This document shows, piece after piece, positions 1 to 6,046 of a stretch of DNA of 14,612 nt (position 1 is its first letter; every line of letters starts with the position of its first letter). The DNA lies in contig CAJWUS010000023.1 in the NCBI GenBank assembly GCA_913047525.1, forward strand, positions 1 to 14,612, given 5' to 3'. The position numbers and the translations under genes were made by a program. The stretch comes from an uncultured Flavobacteriales bacterium. GTDB taxonomy: Bacteria; Bacteroidota; Bacteroidia; Flavobacteriales; BACL11. The notes under the pieces were generated by a model, which saw only the letters and a program-made list of their open reading frames with translations, was not told where the DNA came from and ran no database searches.

Positions 1-63
1 GGTATGATATTTGGCTTTTTTCTAATAAAATATTGGCGTAAAAATTCAAATACCTTTTACTAA
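1..63 (+). CDS. C-terminal end of a probable rhomboid-family membrane protein (partial)
   Basis: Frame 1 is open from the left edge and ends at TAA 61-63, giving about 20 residues that begin GMIFGFFLIKYW. A small-residue/aromatic run followed by a short basic tail resembles the end of the last transmembrane helix of a rhomboid, where the family has G-G-x-x-F-G-F/Y (compare GGAFFGYLYVK in the next gene). The TAA directly abuts the ATG of the next gene with no spacer, so the two are almost certainly co-transcribed. Tandem rhomboids ahead of an EEP-family gene are, from general knowledge, a common arrangement in Flavobacteriia. Only about 20 residues are visible, so the family assignment is inference from this tail and the context. 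Confidence 0.5.
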   Translation, partial: GMIFGFFLIKYWRKNSNTFY

Positions 64-942
64 ATGAGTAGCATTGCTAAAGATATTAAAAAGAACTTTA
101 AGCTAGGAAATTCTCTTACTAAACTCATTTACATAAATGTTGGAGTGTTTCTTTTGGTTAAAATTCTTTATGTTTTTTCTTTTCTTTTTAGCATACCTCT
201 AATTGCAATCACTGATTATTTCTCTCTTCCTGCTAGTTTTTATGTTTTAGCTAAAAAACCTTGGAGTATAATAAGCTATATGTTTTTGCATCAGAGTTTT
301 ATTCATCTGCTTTTCAATATGCTTTGGCTCTATTTTGGCGGTCAAATATTCCTCTCCTTTTTTGATAACAAAAAACTAATAAGCACTTATGTGCTTGGCG
401 GTATAAGTGGAGCCGTACTGTTTATTCTTTCTTTTAATCTTTTTCCGGTTTTTGCTACTGCTCTGCCAAATGCCGTGGCTCTTGGATCTTCCGCCTCAGT
501 ACTTGCCATTATTATGGCAATTGCCACCAAATCACCTAACTATTCTATCCGTTTGTTACTTATTGGAAATATAAAATTAAAACATATCGCTATTGTTAGT
601 ATTGTTTTAGATATCATGAGTATTCCACAAGGAAATGCAGGAGGACATATTGCGCATTTAGGAGGCGCATTTTTTGGATATTTGTATGTAAAACAATTAA
701 ATGGCGGAAATGATATTGCAAATAGTTTTAATAGAATAATGGATAATTTAAGCTCTTATTTAAAAAAAGATCCCAAGTTGAAAAAAGCATACAGCAGGAA
801 AAAATCGGATCAGGACTACCGAAAGGAAAAAGTACAAAACCAAGCTAAAATTGATAATATTTTAGATAAAATTGCAAAATCGGGATATGAAGGGCTAACA
901 AAAGAAGAAAAAGATATTTTGTTTAAAGCAAGTAAAAAGTAG
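64..942 (+). CDS. Rhomboid family intramembrane serine protease
   Basis: A 292-residue polytopic membrane protein of the rhomboid family, which cleaves transmembrane substrates within the inner membrane. Visible landmarks are the HxxxN motif of helix 2 (H81, N85, followed by WLYFGG), the catalytic serine in GSSAS (S143, with the G141-x-S-A context), and the histidine region GGHIAHLGG, where H198 aligns best with the catalytic His and is followed by small residues typical of the last helix. Residues about 235-292 form a charged cytosolic tail ending LTKEEKDILFKASKK, a C-terminal extension often seen on Bacteroidota rhomboids. The ATG at 64 directly follows the TAA of the upstream gene in the same frame; no Shine-Dalgarno is visible. 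The EEP gene follows after 3 nt. The physiological substrate is unknown. Family assignment is firm. Confidence 0.93.
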   Translation: MSSIAKDIKKNFKLGNSLTKLIYINVGVFLLVKILYVFSFLFSIPLIAITDYFSLPASFYVLAKKPWSIISYMFLHQSFIHLLFNMLWLYFGGQIFLSFFDNKKLISTYVLGGISGAVLFILSFNLFPVFATALPNAVALGSSASVLAIIMAIATKSPNYSIRLLLIGNIKLKHIAIVSIVLDIMSIPQGNAGGHIAHLGGAFFGYLYVKQLNGGNDIANSFNRIMDNLSSYLKKDPKLKKAYSRKKSDQDYRKEKVQNQAKIDNILDKIAKSGYEGLTKEEKDILFKASKK

Positions 943-945
943 CGT

Positions 946-2004
946 TTGAAAAATTTATCCTTCATAAATAAGATTCTGTTCCTTATAAATTCTTTATTGT
1001 TAGTTGGGCAAACTCTATCCTATTTAGCCCCATTTGTTAGCCCTAGTATTTTTTGGCCAATTGCCTTTTTTGGTCTGCTGTTTCCCATTTTTTTTCTTTT
1101 AAATCTTCTCTTTATTTGTTATTGGCTCATTGTAATGAAAAAACCATTTTGGGCAAACCTAATTGTACTAATAATTGGCATGAATTCTATTTCTACATTA
1201 ATTGGGAATTCGGAAGATAAAAGCACAAAAGAGGGAGAAAATAATTTCAGTATTATGAGTTATAATGTACGGCTTTTTAACGCCTATAATTGGATTAAAA
1301 AAAAGGACGTAAAAAATGAAATTTTTGATTTGTTTAATCAGAGAAATACCAATATTCTCTGCATTCAGGAATTTTATGCACCAAAGCAGTTACCAGAATT
1401 AGACTACTTTTTTCAGCATATTGGCTTGCAGAGTAAAAAAAGCCAGTGGCACATGGCAATTTACAGCAAGTTCCCACAAATAAATAAAGGAACGGTGAGT
1501 TTAAAAGGAGAGCGAATGAACAATACTTGTATTTTCTCGGATATGGTTTTTCAAGGAGATACTATCAGAATTTATAATATTCATTTGGCTTCTAATTGGT
1601 TCGATAAAAGCGATTTGGCTTTTATAGAAAATCCGAAGTTGAGTAAAGAAGCAATAAAAAAAGGGGTATTTGGCATTGGTAAAAGATTAAAAAACTCTTT
1701 TCAGAAACGTGCCATGCAAGTAGAGGTAATAAAACAACATATGGAAAAATCTCCATACAAGATTATTGTATGTGGTGATTTTAATGATACGCCAAACTCC
1801 TTTGCTTACCACAGAATTTCTGAGGGATTGCAAGATGCTTTCCTAAAAAAGGGAAATGGTATTGGCAGTACTTTTTTGGGTAAAATTCCCTTTTTGCGCA
1901 TTGACTATATTTTGCATAGCTCTAAGTTTAAAACAAATTCCTTTACTACACACCAGCAAAAGCTTTCCGATCATAAAGCAATAGAAAGTAGTTTGGGTTT
2001 TTAA
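946..2004 (+). CDS. Membrane-anchored endonuclease/exonuclease/phosphatase (EEP) family protein
   Basis: This 352-residue protein has two parts. Residues about 8-86 hold three hydrophobic segments (about 8-28, 35-63, 70-86) that anchor it in the inner membrane. Residues about 100-352 form an EEP (DNase I-like) fold with its metal and catalytic motifs: SYNVRLFN (N107), QE (E142), NIH (211-213), GDFND (D278, N280), RIDY (D320) and SDH (341-343). The family hydrolyses phosphodiesters in nucleic acids, phosphoinositides or sphingolipids; the substrate here cannot be told. The three-segment anchor probably places the catalytic domain in the periplasm, which is inference. The start is a TTG: the upstream TAG (940-942) lies in the same frame with one codon between, and the first internal ATG (near 1136) would remove most of the anchor. 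It ends 2 nt before a convergent tRNA gene. Confidence 0.9.
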   Translation: MKNLSFINKILFLINSLLLVGQTLSYLAPFVSPSIFWPIAFFGLLFPIFFLLNLLFICYWLIVMKKPFWANLIVLIIGMNSISTLIGNSEDKSTKEGENNFSIMSYNVRLFNAYNWIKKKDVKNEIFDLFNQRNTNILCIQEFYAPKQLPELDYFFQHIGLQSKKSQWHMAIYSKFPQINKGTVSLKGERMNNTCIFSDMVFQGDTIRIYNIHLASNWFDKSDLAFIENPKLSKEAIKKGVFGIGKRLKNSFQKRAMQVEVIKQHMEKSPYKIIVCGDFNDTPNSFAYHRISEGLQDAFLKKGNGIGSTFLGKIPFLRIDYILHSSKFKTNSFTTHQQKLSDHKAIESSLGF

Positions 2005-2006
2005 TG

Positions 2007-2090
2007 TGCCCAGAGCGGGAGTCGAACCCGCACGTCCATAAGAACACATGGCCCTCAACCATGCCTGTCTACCAATTTCAGCACCTGGGC
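2007..2090 (-). tRNA. tRNA-Leu (anticodon GAG)
   Basis: Reading the minus strand, a 7-bp acceptor stem (GCCCAGG with TCTGGGC, one G-U pair), a D arm with TTGGTAGA, an anticodon stem CATGG/CCATG around loop TTGAGGG, a long variable arm typical of class II tRNAs, and a T arm GCGGG-TTCGACT-CCCGC fold into a standard leucine tRNA of 84 nt with discriminator A. The anticodon GAG lies at 2054-2056. CCA is not encoded. The 3' end is 2 nt from the convergent EEP stop codon, and no terminator is visible beyond it, so the precursor would run antisense into the end of the EEP gene. Confidence 0.95.
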
Positions 2091-2110
2091 GAAAGGGCTA
2101 AATTAAAAGA

Positions 2111-2134
2111 AAAATCCCGTTAAAACGGGATTTT
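2111..2134 (-). terminator. Hairpin terminator between tRNA-Lys and tRNA-Leu
   Basis: A perfect 10-bp inverted repeat with arm AAAATCCCGT (2111-2120), loop TAAA (2121-2124) and the matching arm at 2125-2134. It starts 1 nt past the 3' end of tRNA-Lys. On the minus strand the stem ends in TTTT and is followed by TCTTTTAATTT, which fits an intrinsic terminator. The A/T ends of the stem also make it usable in the other direction. tRNA-Leu therefore either has its own promoter, for which 2091-2110 leaves little room, or depends on read-through. Confidence 0.7.
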
Positions 2135-2135
2135 G

Positions 2136-2208
2136 TGACCTGACTGGGGCTCGAACCCAGGACCCTCTCCTTAAAAGGGAGATGCTCTACCTGCTGAGCT
2201 ATCAGGTC
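2136..2208 (-). tRNA. tRNA-Lys (anticodon TTT)
   Basis: On the minus strand a perfect 7-bp acceptor stem (GACCTGA with TCAGGTC), D arm with AGCTCAGCAGGTAGAGC, anticodon stem TCTCC/GGAGA around loop CTTTTAA, and T arm CTGGG-TTCGAGC-CCCAG give a 73-nt class I tRNA with discriminator A. Anticodon TTT (2173-2175) specifies lysine. CCA is not encoded. It is the promoter-proximal member of a two-tRNA unit with tRNA-Leu, separated from it by a terminator hairpin, and a good promoter box lies 15 nt upstream. Confidence 0.96.
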
Positions 2209-2223
2209 GTTCAAAAACGGCTG

Positions 2224-2250
2224 CAAATATATTACTATTTCTCAATCAAA
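2224..2250 (-). promoter_or_regulatory. Bacteroidota-type promoter for tRNA-Lys
   Basis: On the minus strand, TATATTTG (2224-2231) matches the TAnnTTTG minus-7 consensus exactly and is followed by C. A TTTG (2247-2250) 15 bp upstream can act as the minus-33 element, although that spacing is shorter than the usual 17-23. The start would fall about 8-10 nt before the mature tRNA-Lys 5' end at 2208. Confidence 0.5.
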
Positions 2251-2270
2251 AAAATGTTTTTTCATAAGTT

Positions 2271-3434
2271 TCAACTATGAATGGGATACCTCTCAAAATT
2301 AGCATTTTTATCGAACAATAGGCGGTAAGTTTTTAGCTTTTGATAGTCGGTGGCACCAAGTCCTTCTATCAGTTTTAGCATCTTAGGGTTAAAATCGCCC
2401 ACCCATGTCATTATAATATTTTCATACTTCTTACTTTTTAGAAATTCATTGGAAATTTGTTGTATTAGTGCCCCTTCTACCCCTTTTTTCTGAAAATCAG
2501 GAGTAACTCCAAACACAACTCCATGTACATTTCTTGGTGGACAAAATTTTAACAAAAGCCAAAATTTAATTTTTCCAAAAAAGTTAAAATTTCCATTGAT
2601 GTATTTAAAAATCTCGTTCAGTTCGGGCAAAAAAATAGAGAAGGCAATTGGATCCTCTTTATAATAAGCAAACCAAATTATTTTTTCATCCATTATAGGG
2701 CTCATCTTATTAATGATACTTACCGCTTGTTTTTGCTTCATTTTCCTAAAATTACGAAAGGAATTACCCCAAGCTTTATTGTAAACTATGCGGAAATCCT
2801 CTGCATATTTAAGTTTATTCTTTTTTCTGATGTGCTCAAAAGTATACTCTTTTTCTTCTGCTATTCTCTCCGCCCTTATCTTGTATTTTTCTTGCAAAGG
2901 AGCAGTTACTGCCCGCATAGAGACATGCTGATTGTAGTAAGTTTTGAAACCATAATCCTCAAAGAGATTTTGATAATAAGCAGGGTTGTAATTGTTGGCA
3001 TAAACGCTAGGGTTATCAAATCCTTCTACTAGTAACCCCCAAAATTTATCCTTTTCACCGAAATTAATAGGGCCATCCATTGCCTGACAATCTCTTTCTT
3101 TAAGCCAATTTTTACAAGCATCAAACAATAAGAAAGCTGCTTTTTTATCCTCAGTACATTCAAAGAAACCCATGCCACCAACAGCTATTTTGCCACTTTT
3201 CATTTTCCTATTTACAAATGCTGCAACTCTGCCAATTACTACTGAATTATCATCTAGTAAAATCCATCTTATAACTTCTCCATGCCTTAGCTGTTTATTT
3301 TTACTTTCATTAAAAATTGGTTCAATGTCTTGCAGCAGGTGAGGCACCCAAACATTAGTGTTTTTATATATCCTAAAAGGAAGTTGATGAAAACTTTTTA
3401 TTGTCCTTTTATTATTTACTTCAAATAATTGCAT
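2271..3434 (-). CDS. YghO-like GNAT-fold protein, putative N-acyltransferase of unknown substrate
   Basis: A 387-residue soluble protein without signal peptide or membrane segment. It carries the diagnostic stretch of a conserved bacterial family related to E. coli YghO: DGPINF at 120-125, then WGLLVEGFD and NNYNPAYY, ending in a YGF motif near 161-163. The C-terminal half looks like a GNAT fold: a core strand GVVFGVTPDFQKKGVEGALI (about 305-324) at the acetyl-CoA pyrophosphate loop position, and a late MTWVGDFNPKMLKLIEGLGA segment (342-361) resembling the motif that ends many GNAT domains. The N-terminal half may be a second, degenerate GNAT domain. The role is unknown; acyl transfer is inferred from the fold. 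The ATG at 3434 is 40 bp from the divergent dehydrogenase start, and the tRNA-Lys promoter lies just past its 3' end. Confidence 0.82.
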   Translation of the reverse strand: MQLFEVNNKRTIKSFHQLPFRIYKNTNVWVPHLLQDIEPIFNESKNKQLRHGEVIRWILLDDNSVVIGRVAAFVNRKMKSGKIAVGGMGFFECTEDKKAAFLLFDACKNWLKERDCQAMDGPINFGEKDKFWGLLVEGFDNPSVYANNYNPAYYQNLFEDYGFKTYYNQHVSMRAVTAPLQEKYKIRAERIAEEKEYTFEHIRKKNKLKYAEDFRIVYNKAWGNSFRNFRKMKQKQAVSIINKMSPIMDEKIIWFAYYKEDPIAFSIFLPELNEIFKYINGNFNFFGKIKFWLLLKFCPPRNVHGVVFGVTPDFQKKGVEGALIQQISNEFLKSKKYENIIMTWVGDFNPKMLKLIEGLGATDYQKLKTYRLLFDKNANFERYPIHS

Positions 3435-3474
3435 TTTAATTCATTAATTTGTAGACTAAAAATAATGTTAATTT

Positions 3475-4275
3475 ATGAAAAACAAAGTTATTATCATTAC
3501 AGGTGCCTCATCAGGTATTGGAGAAGCATTAGCTTTTGCATTGGCAAAGAACGGAAATAAATTAGTGCTTTCTGCCAGAAATATAGGGAAACTTGATCTC
3601 GTTAAAGAAAAAATAAAAAAAGAAAATATGAGCGTAATCTCCATAGAAACGGATGTGAGTAAAGTGGAAAATTGTAAAATATTAATAGAAAAAACCATTG
3701 CAGAATTTGGAAGAATTGATGTACTTATAAATAATGCTGGAATATCCATGCGAGCTTTTTTTAACGAATCCGATTTGGATGTGATAACAAAAGTAATGAA
3801 TACGAACTTTTGGGGAACAGTTTACTGCACAAAATACGCACTACCCCATTTACTAAAAGTAAAAGGTTCATTAGTTGGGATATCCTCCATTGCTGGACAC
3901 ATTGGCCTTCCAGAAAGAAGTGCTTATTCTGCTTCCAAATTTGCCATGAATGGTTTTTTGGAATCAATAAGAAGTGAAGAATTAGAAAATAATTTGCATG
4001 TACTTATTGCTTGTCCTGGGTTTACGGCTAGCAATATTAGAAGATCAGCACTTACAAAAGATGGGACTCCACAAACAAGAAGCCCTAGAAATGAGAAAAA
4101 AATGATGACTGCTAAAAAGGTTGCAAAAGAAATTATTTGTGCAATAGATTGTAAAAAAGATACTTTGACTTTAAGCGCAAATGGAAAACTTGTTGTTTGG
4201 CTGAATCGCTTTTTTCCAAAAATTGCAAAACGATTGATTTTTAATCATTTCTCAAAAGAGAAAAAAATCAGCTGA
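3475..4275 (+). CDS. Short-chain dehydrogenase/reductase (SDR) family oxidoreductase
   Basis: A complete 266-residue classical SDR, an NAD(P)-dependent oxidoreductase of the cytosol. Visible are the Rossmann nucleotide loop TGASSGIG (9-16), D60 before VS, the NNAG motif (86-89), N111, serines 137/138 in GISSIAG, the catalytic YSASK (Y151, K155) and the following PG (181-182). S33 and R35 at the end of strand 2 hint at NADP preference, which is inference. A C-terminal extension (about 200-266) rich in Lys/Arg, with a hydrophobic stretch near 238-256, resembles membrane-associated SDRs of the DHRS7 type; substrate unknown. Its TGA stop overlaps the aroK start (TGATG), so the two are translationally coupled. 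No Shine-Dalgarno is seen in the 40-bp divergent spacer. Confidence 0.9.
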   Translation: MKNKVIIITGASSGIGEALAFALAKNGNKLVLSARNIGKLDLVKEKIKKENMSVISIETDVSKVENCKILIEKTIAEFGRIDVLINNAGISMRAFFNESDLDVITKVMNTNFWGTVYCTKYALPHLLKVKGSLVGISSIAGHIGLPERSAYSASKFAMNGFLESIRSEELENNLHVLIACPGFTASNIRRSALTKDGTPQTRSPRNEKKMMTAKKVAKEIICAIDCKKDTLTLSANGKLVVWLNRFFPKIAKRLIFNHFSKEKKIS

Positions 4276-4772
4276 TGCGGATTTTCTTAATTGGATTTAT
4301 GGGCTGTGGAAAATCAACAATCGGTAAAAAATTAGCAGAAGCCTTAAGCTGTAAGTTCATTGATTTGGATAAATACATTGAGGGAAAAACAGGGGAAAGT
4401 ATCCAGCAAATTTTCAAAGAAAAAGAAGAAAAGTATTTTAGGGTTTTGGAAACAGAAAGTTTAATGGAAATATGTAAAAGTGATAATCTTGTAATTGCAA
4501 CTGGAGGAGGGACACCTTGCTTTTTTGATAATATGCAGAGAATACTGGATAAAGGAATTTGTATTTACCTAAAAATGGAAGCGAATAATTTAGCAAAAAG
4601 ATTAAGTAAAGAAAGAAGTAAAAGACCCCTAATTAAAAATCTTACTAAAAAATACTTAGTAAATTTTATACGAAAAAAACTTGTGGAAAGAGAAGTGTTC
4701 TACAACAAGGCAAATCATATTATACAAGGAAAAAATATTAGTGAAAAGGATATTATAAAACTAATTTCTTAG
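4275..4772 (+). CDS. aroK: Shikimate kinase
   Basis: Phosphorylates shikimate to shikimate 3-phosphate with ATP, the fifth step of the chorismate pathway, in the cytosol. At 165 residues it is normal length. Motifs in order: Walker A GFMGCGKST (7-15), the DLD pair (D30, D32) for magnesium and shikimate, FR at 55-56 (shikimate-binding Arg), GGGT (77-80), the lid arginine in KRPL (R117), and R138 near the C terminus. The ATG shares its A with the TGA of the upstream SDR gene, so expression is coupled to that oxidoreductase. The stop TAG (4770-4772) interlocks with the TAA of the convergent phosphoribosyltransferase gene. Confidence 0.96.
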   Translation: MRIFLIGFMGCGKSTIGKKLAEALSCKFIDLDKYIEGKTGESIQQIFKEKEEKYFRVLETESLMEICKSDNLVIATGGGTPCFFDNMQRILDKGICIYLKMEANNLAKRLSKERSKRPLIKNLTKKYLVNFIRKKLVEREVFYNKANHIIQGKNISEKDIIKLIS

Positions 4773-5266
4773 GAAAGATATACCCCTGCATTTTTTTCTA
4801 ACTCTACAGAAATATGTTCTTTTAAAGTTGTAGACAAGGATAAACCAACAAAATCCGCTTTTATAGGGAAACGATTGTGATTTCTATCAACAAGAACAAC
4901 AGTTGACAAACGCTTTATAGGCGCCGACAAGAAGTGTTTTGTTCCATAGATTAGCGTTTTCCCTGAATTAAGAACATCATCCACCAGAATCAGTACTTTA
5001 TCTTTAAATTCAGATTCAGTAATATCTACTTCAATTTCTTTCTCGTATGGATTATCTTTATCTAATTTGATGGTAACTAATTTGACTTTAATAGAAGAAA
5101 TATTCGTTAATTTATCAGCTAATTTTTGAGCAACAAGAACTCCTCTTTTTGCAATACCAGCAATTATTATTTCTTTTTCCTTATAGTTTTGCTCATAAAT
5201 TTGCCAAGCCAAACGATCTATTTTTTGCTGTAATTGTTGTTTATTTAATACTAATGTTTTTTCCAT
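4769..5266 (-). CDS. PyrR-like phosphoribosyltransferase family protein
   Basis: A type I phosphoribosyltransferase of 165 residues. The PRPP-binding loop is VLILVDDVLNSGKT (91-104, acidic pair D96-D97); GIAKRG (37-42) is the PPi loop; LVDRNH (125-130) and FPIKADFVG (133-141) are the stretches shared with PyrR, the bifunctional uracil phosphoribosyltransferase and pyr-operon regulator. No pyrimidine genes or attenuator are nearby, so regulation is not supported and the base substrate is open. Pairing with aroK is, to my knowledge, common in Flavobacteriia. I chose ATG 5266; GTG 5272 and TTG 5269 are in-frame alternatives, and GTG directly abuts the TAA of the upstream lipoprotein gene. Its own TAA overlaps the aroK stop by 4 nt. 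Confidence 0.85.
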   Translation of the reverse strand: MEKTLVLNKQQLQQKIDRLAWQIYEQNYKEKEIIIAGIAKRGVLVAQKLADKLTNISSIKVKLVTIKLDKDNPYEKEIEVDITESEFKDKVLILVDDVLNSGKTLIYGTKHFLSAPIKRLSTVVLVDRNHNRFPIKADFVGLSLSTTLKEHISVELEKNAGVYLS

Positions 5267-5272
5267 CAACAC

Positions 5273-5773
5273 TTAATAACTTACATTCGAAAAACTACCA
5301 TCAATTACTTCTACTATTGCACTAGTAGATTGATCTCTTGCATCAAATTCAAAAGTGCCTGAAACTTTATTAGCTGTAATTTTTGAGAATGATACAGTTC
5401 CAGTGAAATTGGGAACAGAAGTGGCAAAAATATCAGCCCCTTGCCAAACTTGCCCAGAAGAACCAGAAGAACCAAGTATGTAATCAATATCTGTTAAAAA
5501 ATTATCTTTAAATGTATTTTGTGCGCTCCCAATAGTAATTGTTACTGTATTCATAACCTTAGCGCCTGGCAGATTAGAAGTAGCACTAATTTCTAAAGCA
5601 CCATTTAAAACAGGGTTAGTTGTAATAATATGTCCTGTTGGTGATGAATCACTTAATTGTATACCATCAATTTTACAACTAAAAGAGGCTGTTGGGTTAA
5701 AAGGATCATCTTCTTCCTCACATGAAAGAAAAAAGAAACTGAAAGCAAAAAGCAGATAAAATAGTTTTTTCAT
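5273..5773 (-). CDS. Lipoprotein, DUF6252-like, probably surface exposed
   Basis: A 166-residue lipoprotein. The N terminus has a basic MKK, a hydrophobic core and a lipobox FLSC with the lipidated Cys at 18. The next residues EEEDDP are strongly acidic, which resembles the lipoprotein export signal that sends Bacteroidota lipoproteins to the cell surface; surface display is inference. The mature part opens with FSCKIDG and closes with a GTFEFDARDQS...VIDGSFSNV pattern, like small Bacteroidota lipoproteins grouped as DUF6252, whose role is unknown. Gly/Ser-rich loops and alternating strands suggest an all-beta fold. It is the first gene of a two-gene unit with the phosphoribosyltransferase, and a promoter candidate lies about 24 nt upstream of its ATG. 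Confidence 0.82.
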   Translation of the reverse strand: MKKLFYLLFAFSFFFLSCEEEDDPFNPTASFSCKIDGIQLSDSSPTGHIITTNPVLNGALEISATSNLPGAKVMNTVTITIGSAQNTFKDNFLTDIDYILGSSGSSGQVWQGADIFATSVPNFTGTVSFSKITANKVSGTFEFDARDQSTSAIVEVIDGSFSNVSY

Positions 5774-5796
5774 TTTGTTTTATTATTTTGAATGAG

Positions 5797-5826
5797 CAAT
5801 GATACGAAAACCTCTTATTTCTGCAA
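5797..5826 (-). promoter_or_regulatory. Candidate promoter for the lipoprotein-phosphoribosyltransferase unit
   Basis: On the minus strand, TTG (5824-5826), a 19-bp spacer and TATCATTG (5797-5804, 7 of 8 matches to TAnnTTTG) fit the Flavobacterium-type promoter TTG-N17-23-TAnnTTTG. The start would be near 5790, leaving a leader of about 17 nt before the ATG at 5773. The TTG lies inside the last codons of the type B domain remnant. Confidence 0.35.
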
Positions 5827-5964
5827 TAGTAAATCTCCTTTAAAAGCATGAAGGATATCCATCTCATCTACAACATTTATTATATAGGAATATTGCCCAT
5901 TTGTAGAAACTTCTCCCTCATTAATCGTACCATACCAATTTTCATATTCCAAATATATTAATAC
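5815..5964 (-). pseudogene. Remnant of a T9SS type B (gliding-associated) C-terminal sorting domain
   Basis: Between the lipoprotein and the T9SS cargo gene the minus strand is open for 49 codons between in-frame stops (TAA at 5965-5967 and 5815-5817). The translation contains ENWYGTINEGEVSTNGQY, SYIINVVDEMD, and ends FKGDLLLQK. This matches the closing half of the gliding motility-associated C-terminal domain: W-x-GT, then a G-x-Y-x-Y-x-I hairpin, then a K-G-x-L-x-L-x-K ending. No good start codon or signal peptide precedes it, and only 82 bp separate it from the divergent start at 6047, so the parent gene is gone. A second minus frame just upstream gives SINIFG, possibly the frameshifted remainder of the usual I-F-N-R-W-G segment. 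A small expressed peptide is the less likely alternative. Confidence 0.42.
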
Positions 5965-6046
5965 TTATTGTGCTAAAGCAATAAAAAGTGTTTTTTATAA
6001 TCACTTATTATTATACTTTTTTTAGATTCGCGATAAAACAATACTC

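Noticed and set aside
1843..2058. Minus-strand open frame across the end of the EEP gene and tRNA-Leu
   Set aside because: It overlaps a structured tRNA gene and a well-supported coding region, and its translation has no recognisable domain.
4769..5773. pyrR attenuator or pyrimidine operon
   Set aside because: No pyr genes or terminator/antiterminator structures lie upstream; only the protein family resembles PyrR.
5870..5945. Small minus-strand open frame starting MKIGMVRL just after an exact TATATTTG
   Set aside because: The box and ATG lie in a shifted frame of the type B domain remnant; the 21-codon product has no features, and the remnant frame explains the sequence better.
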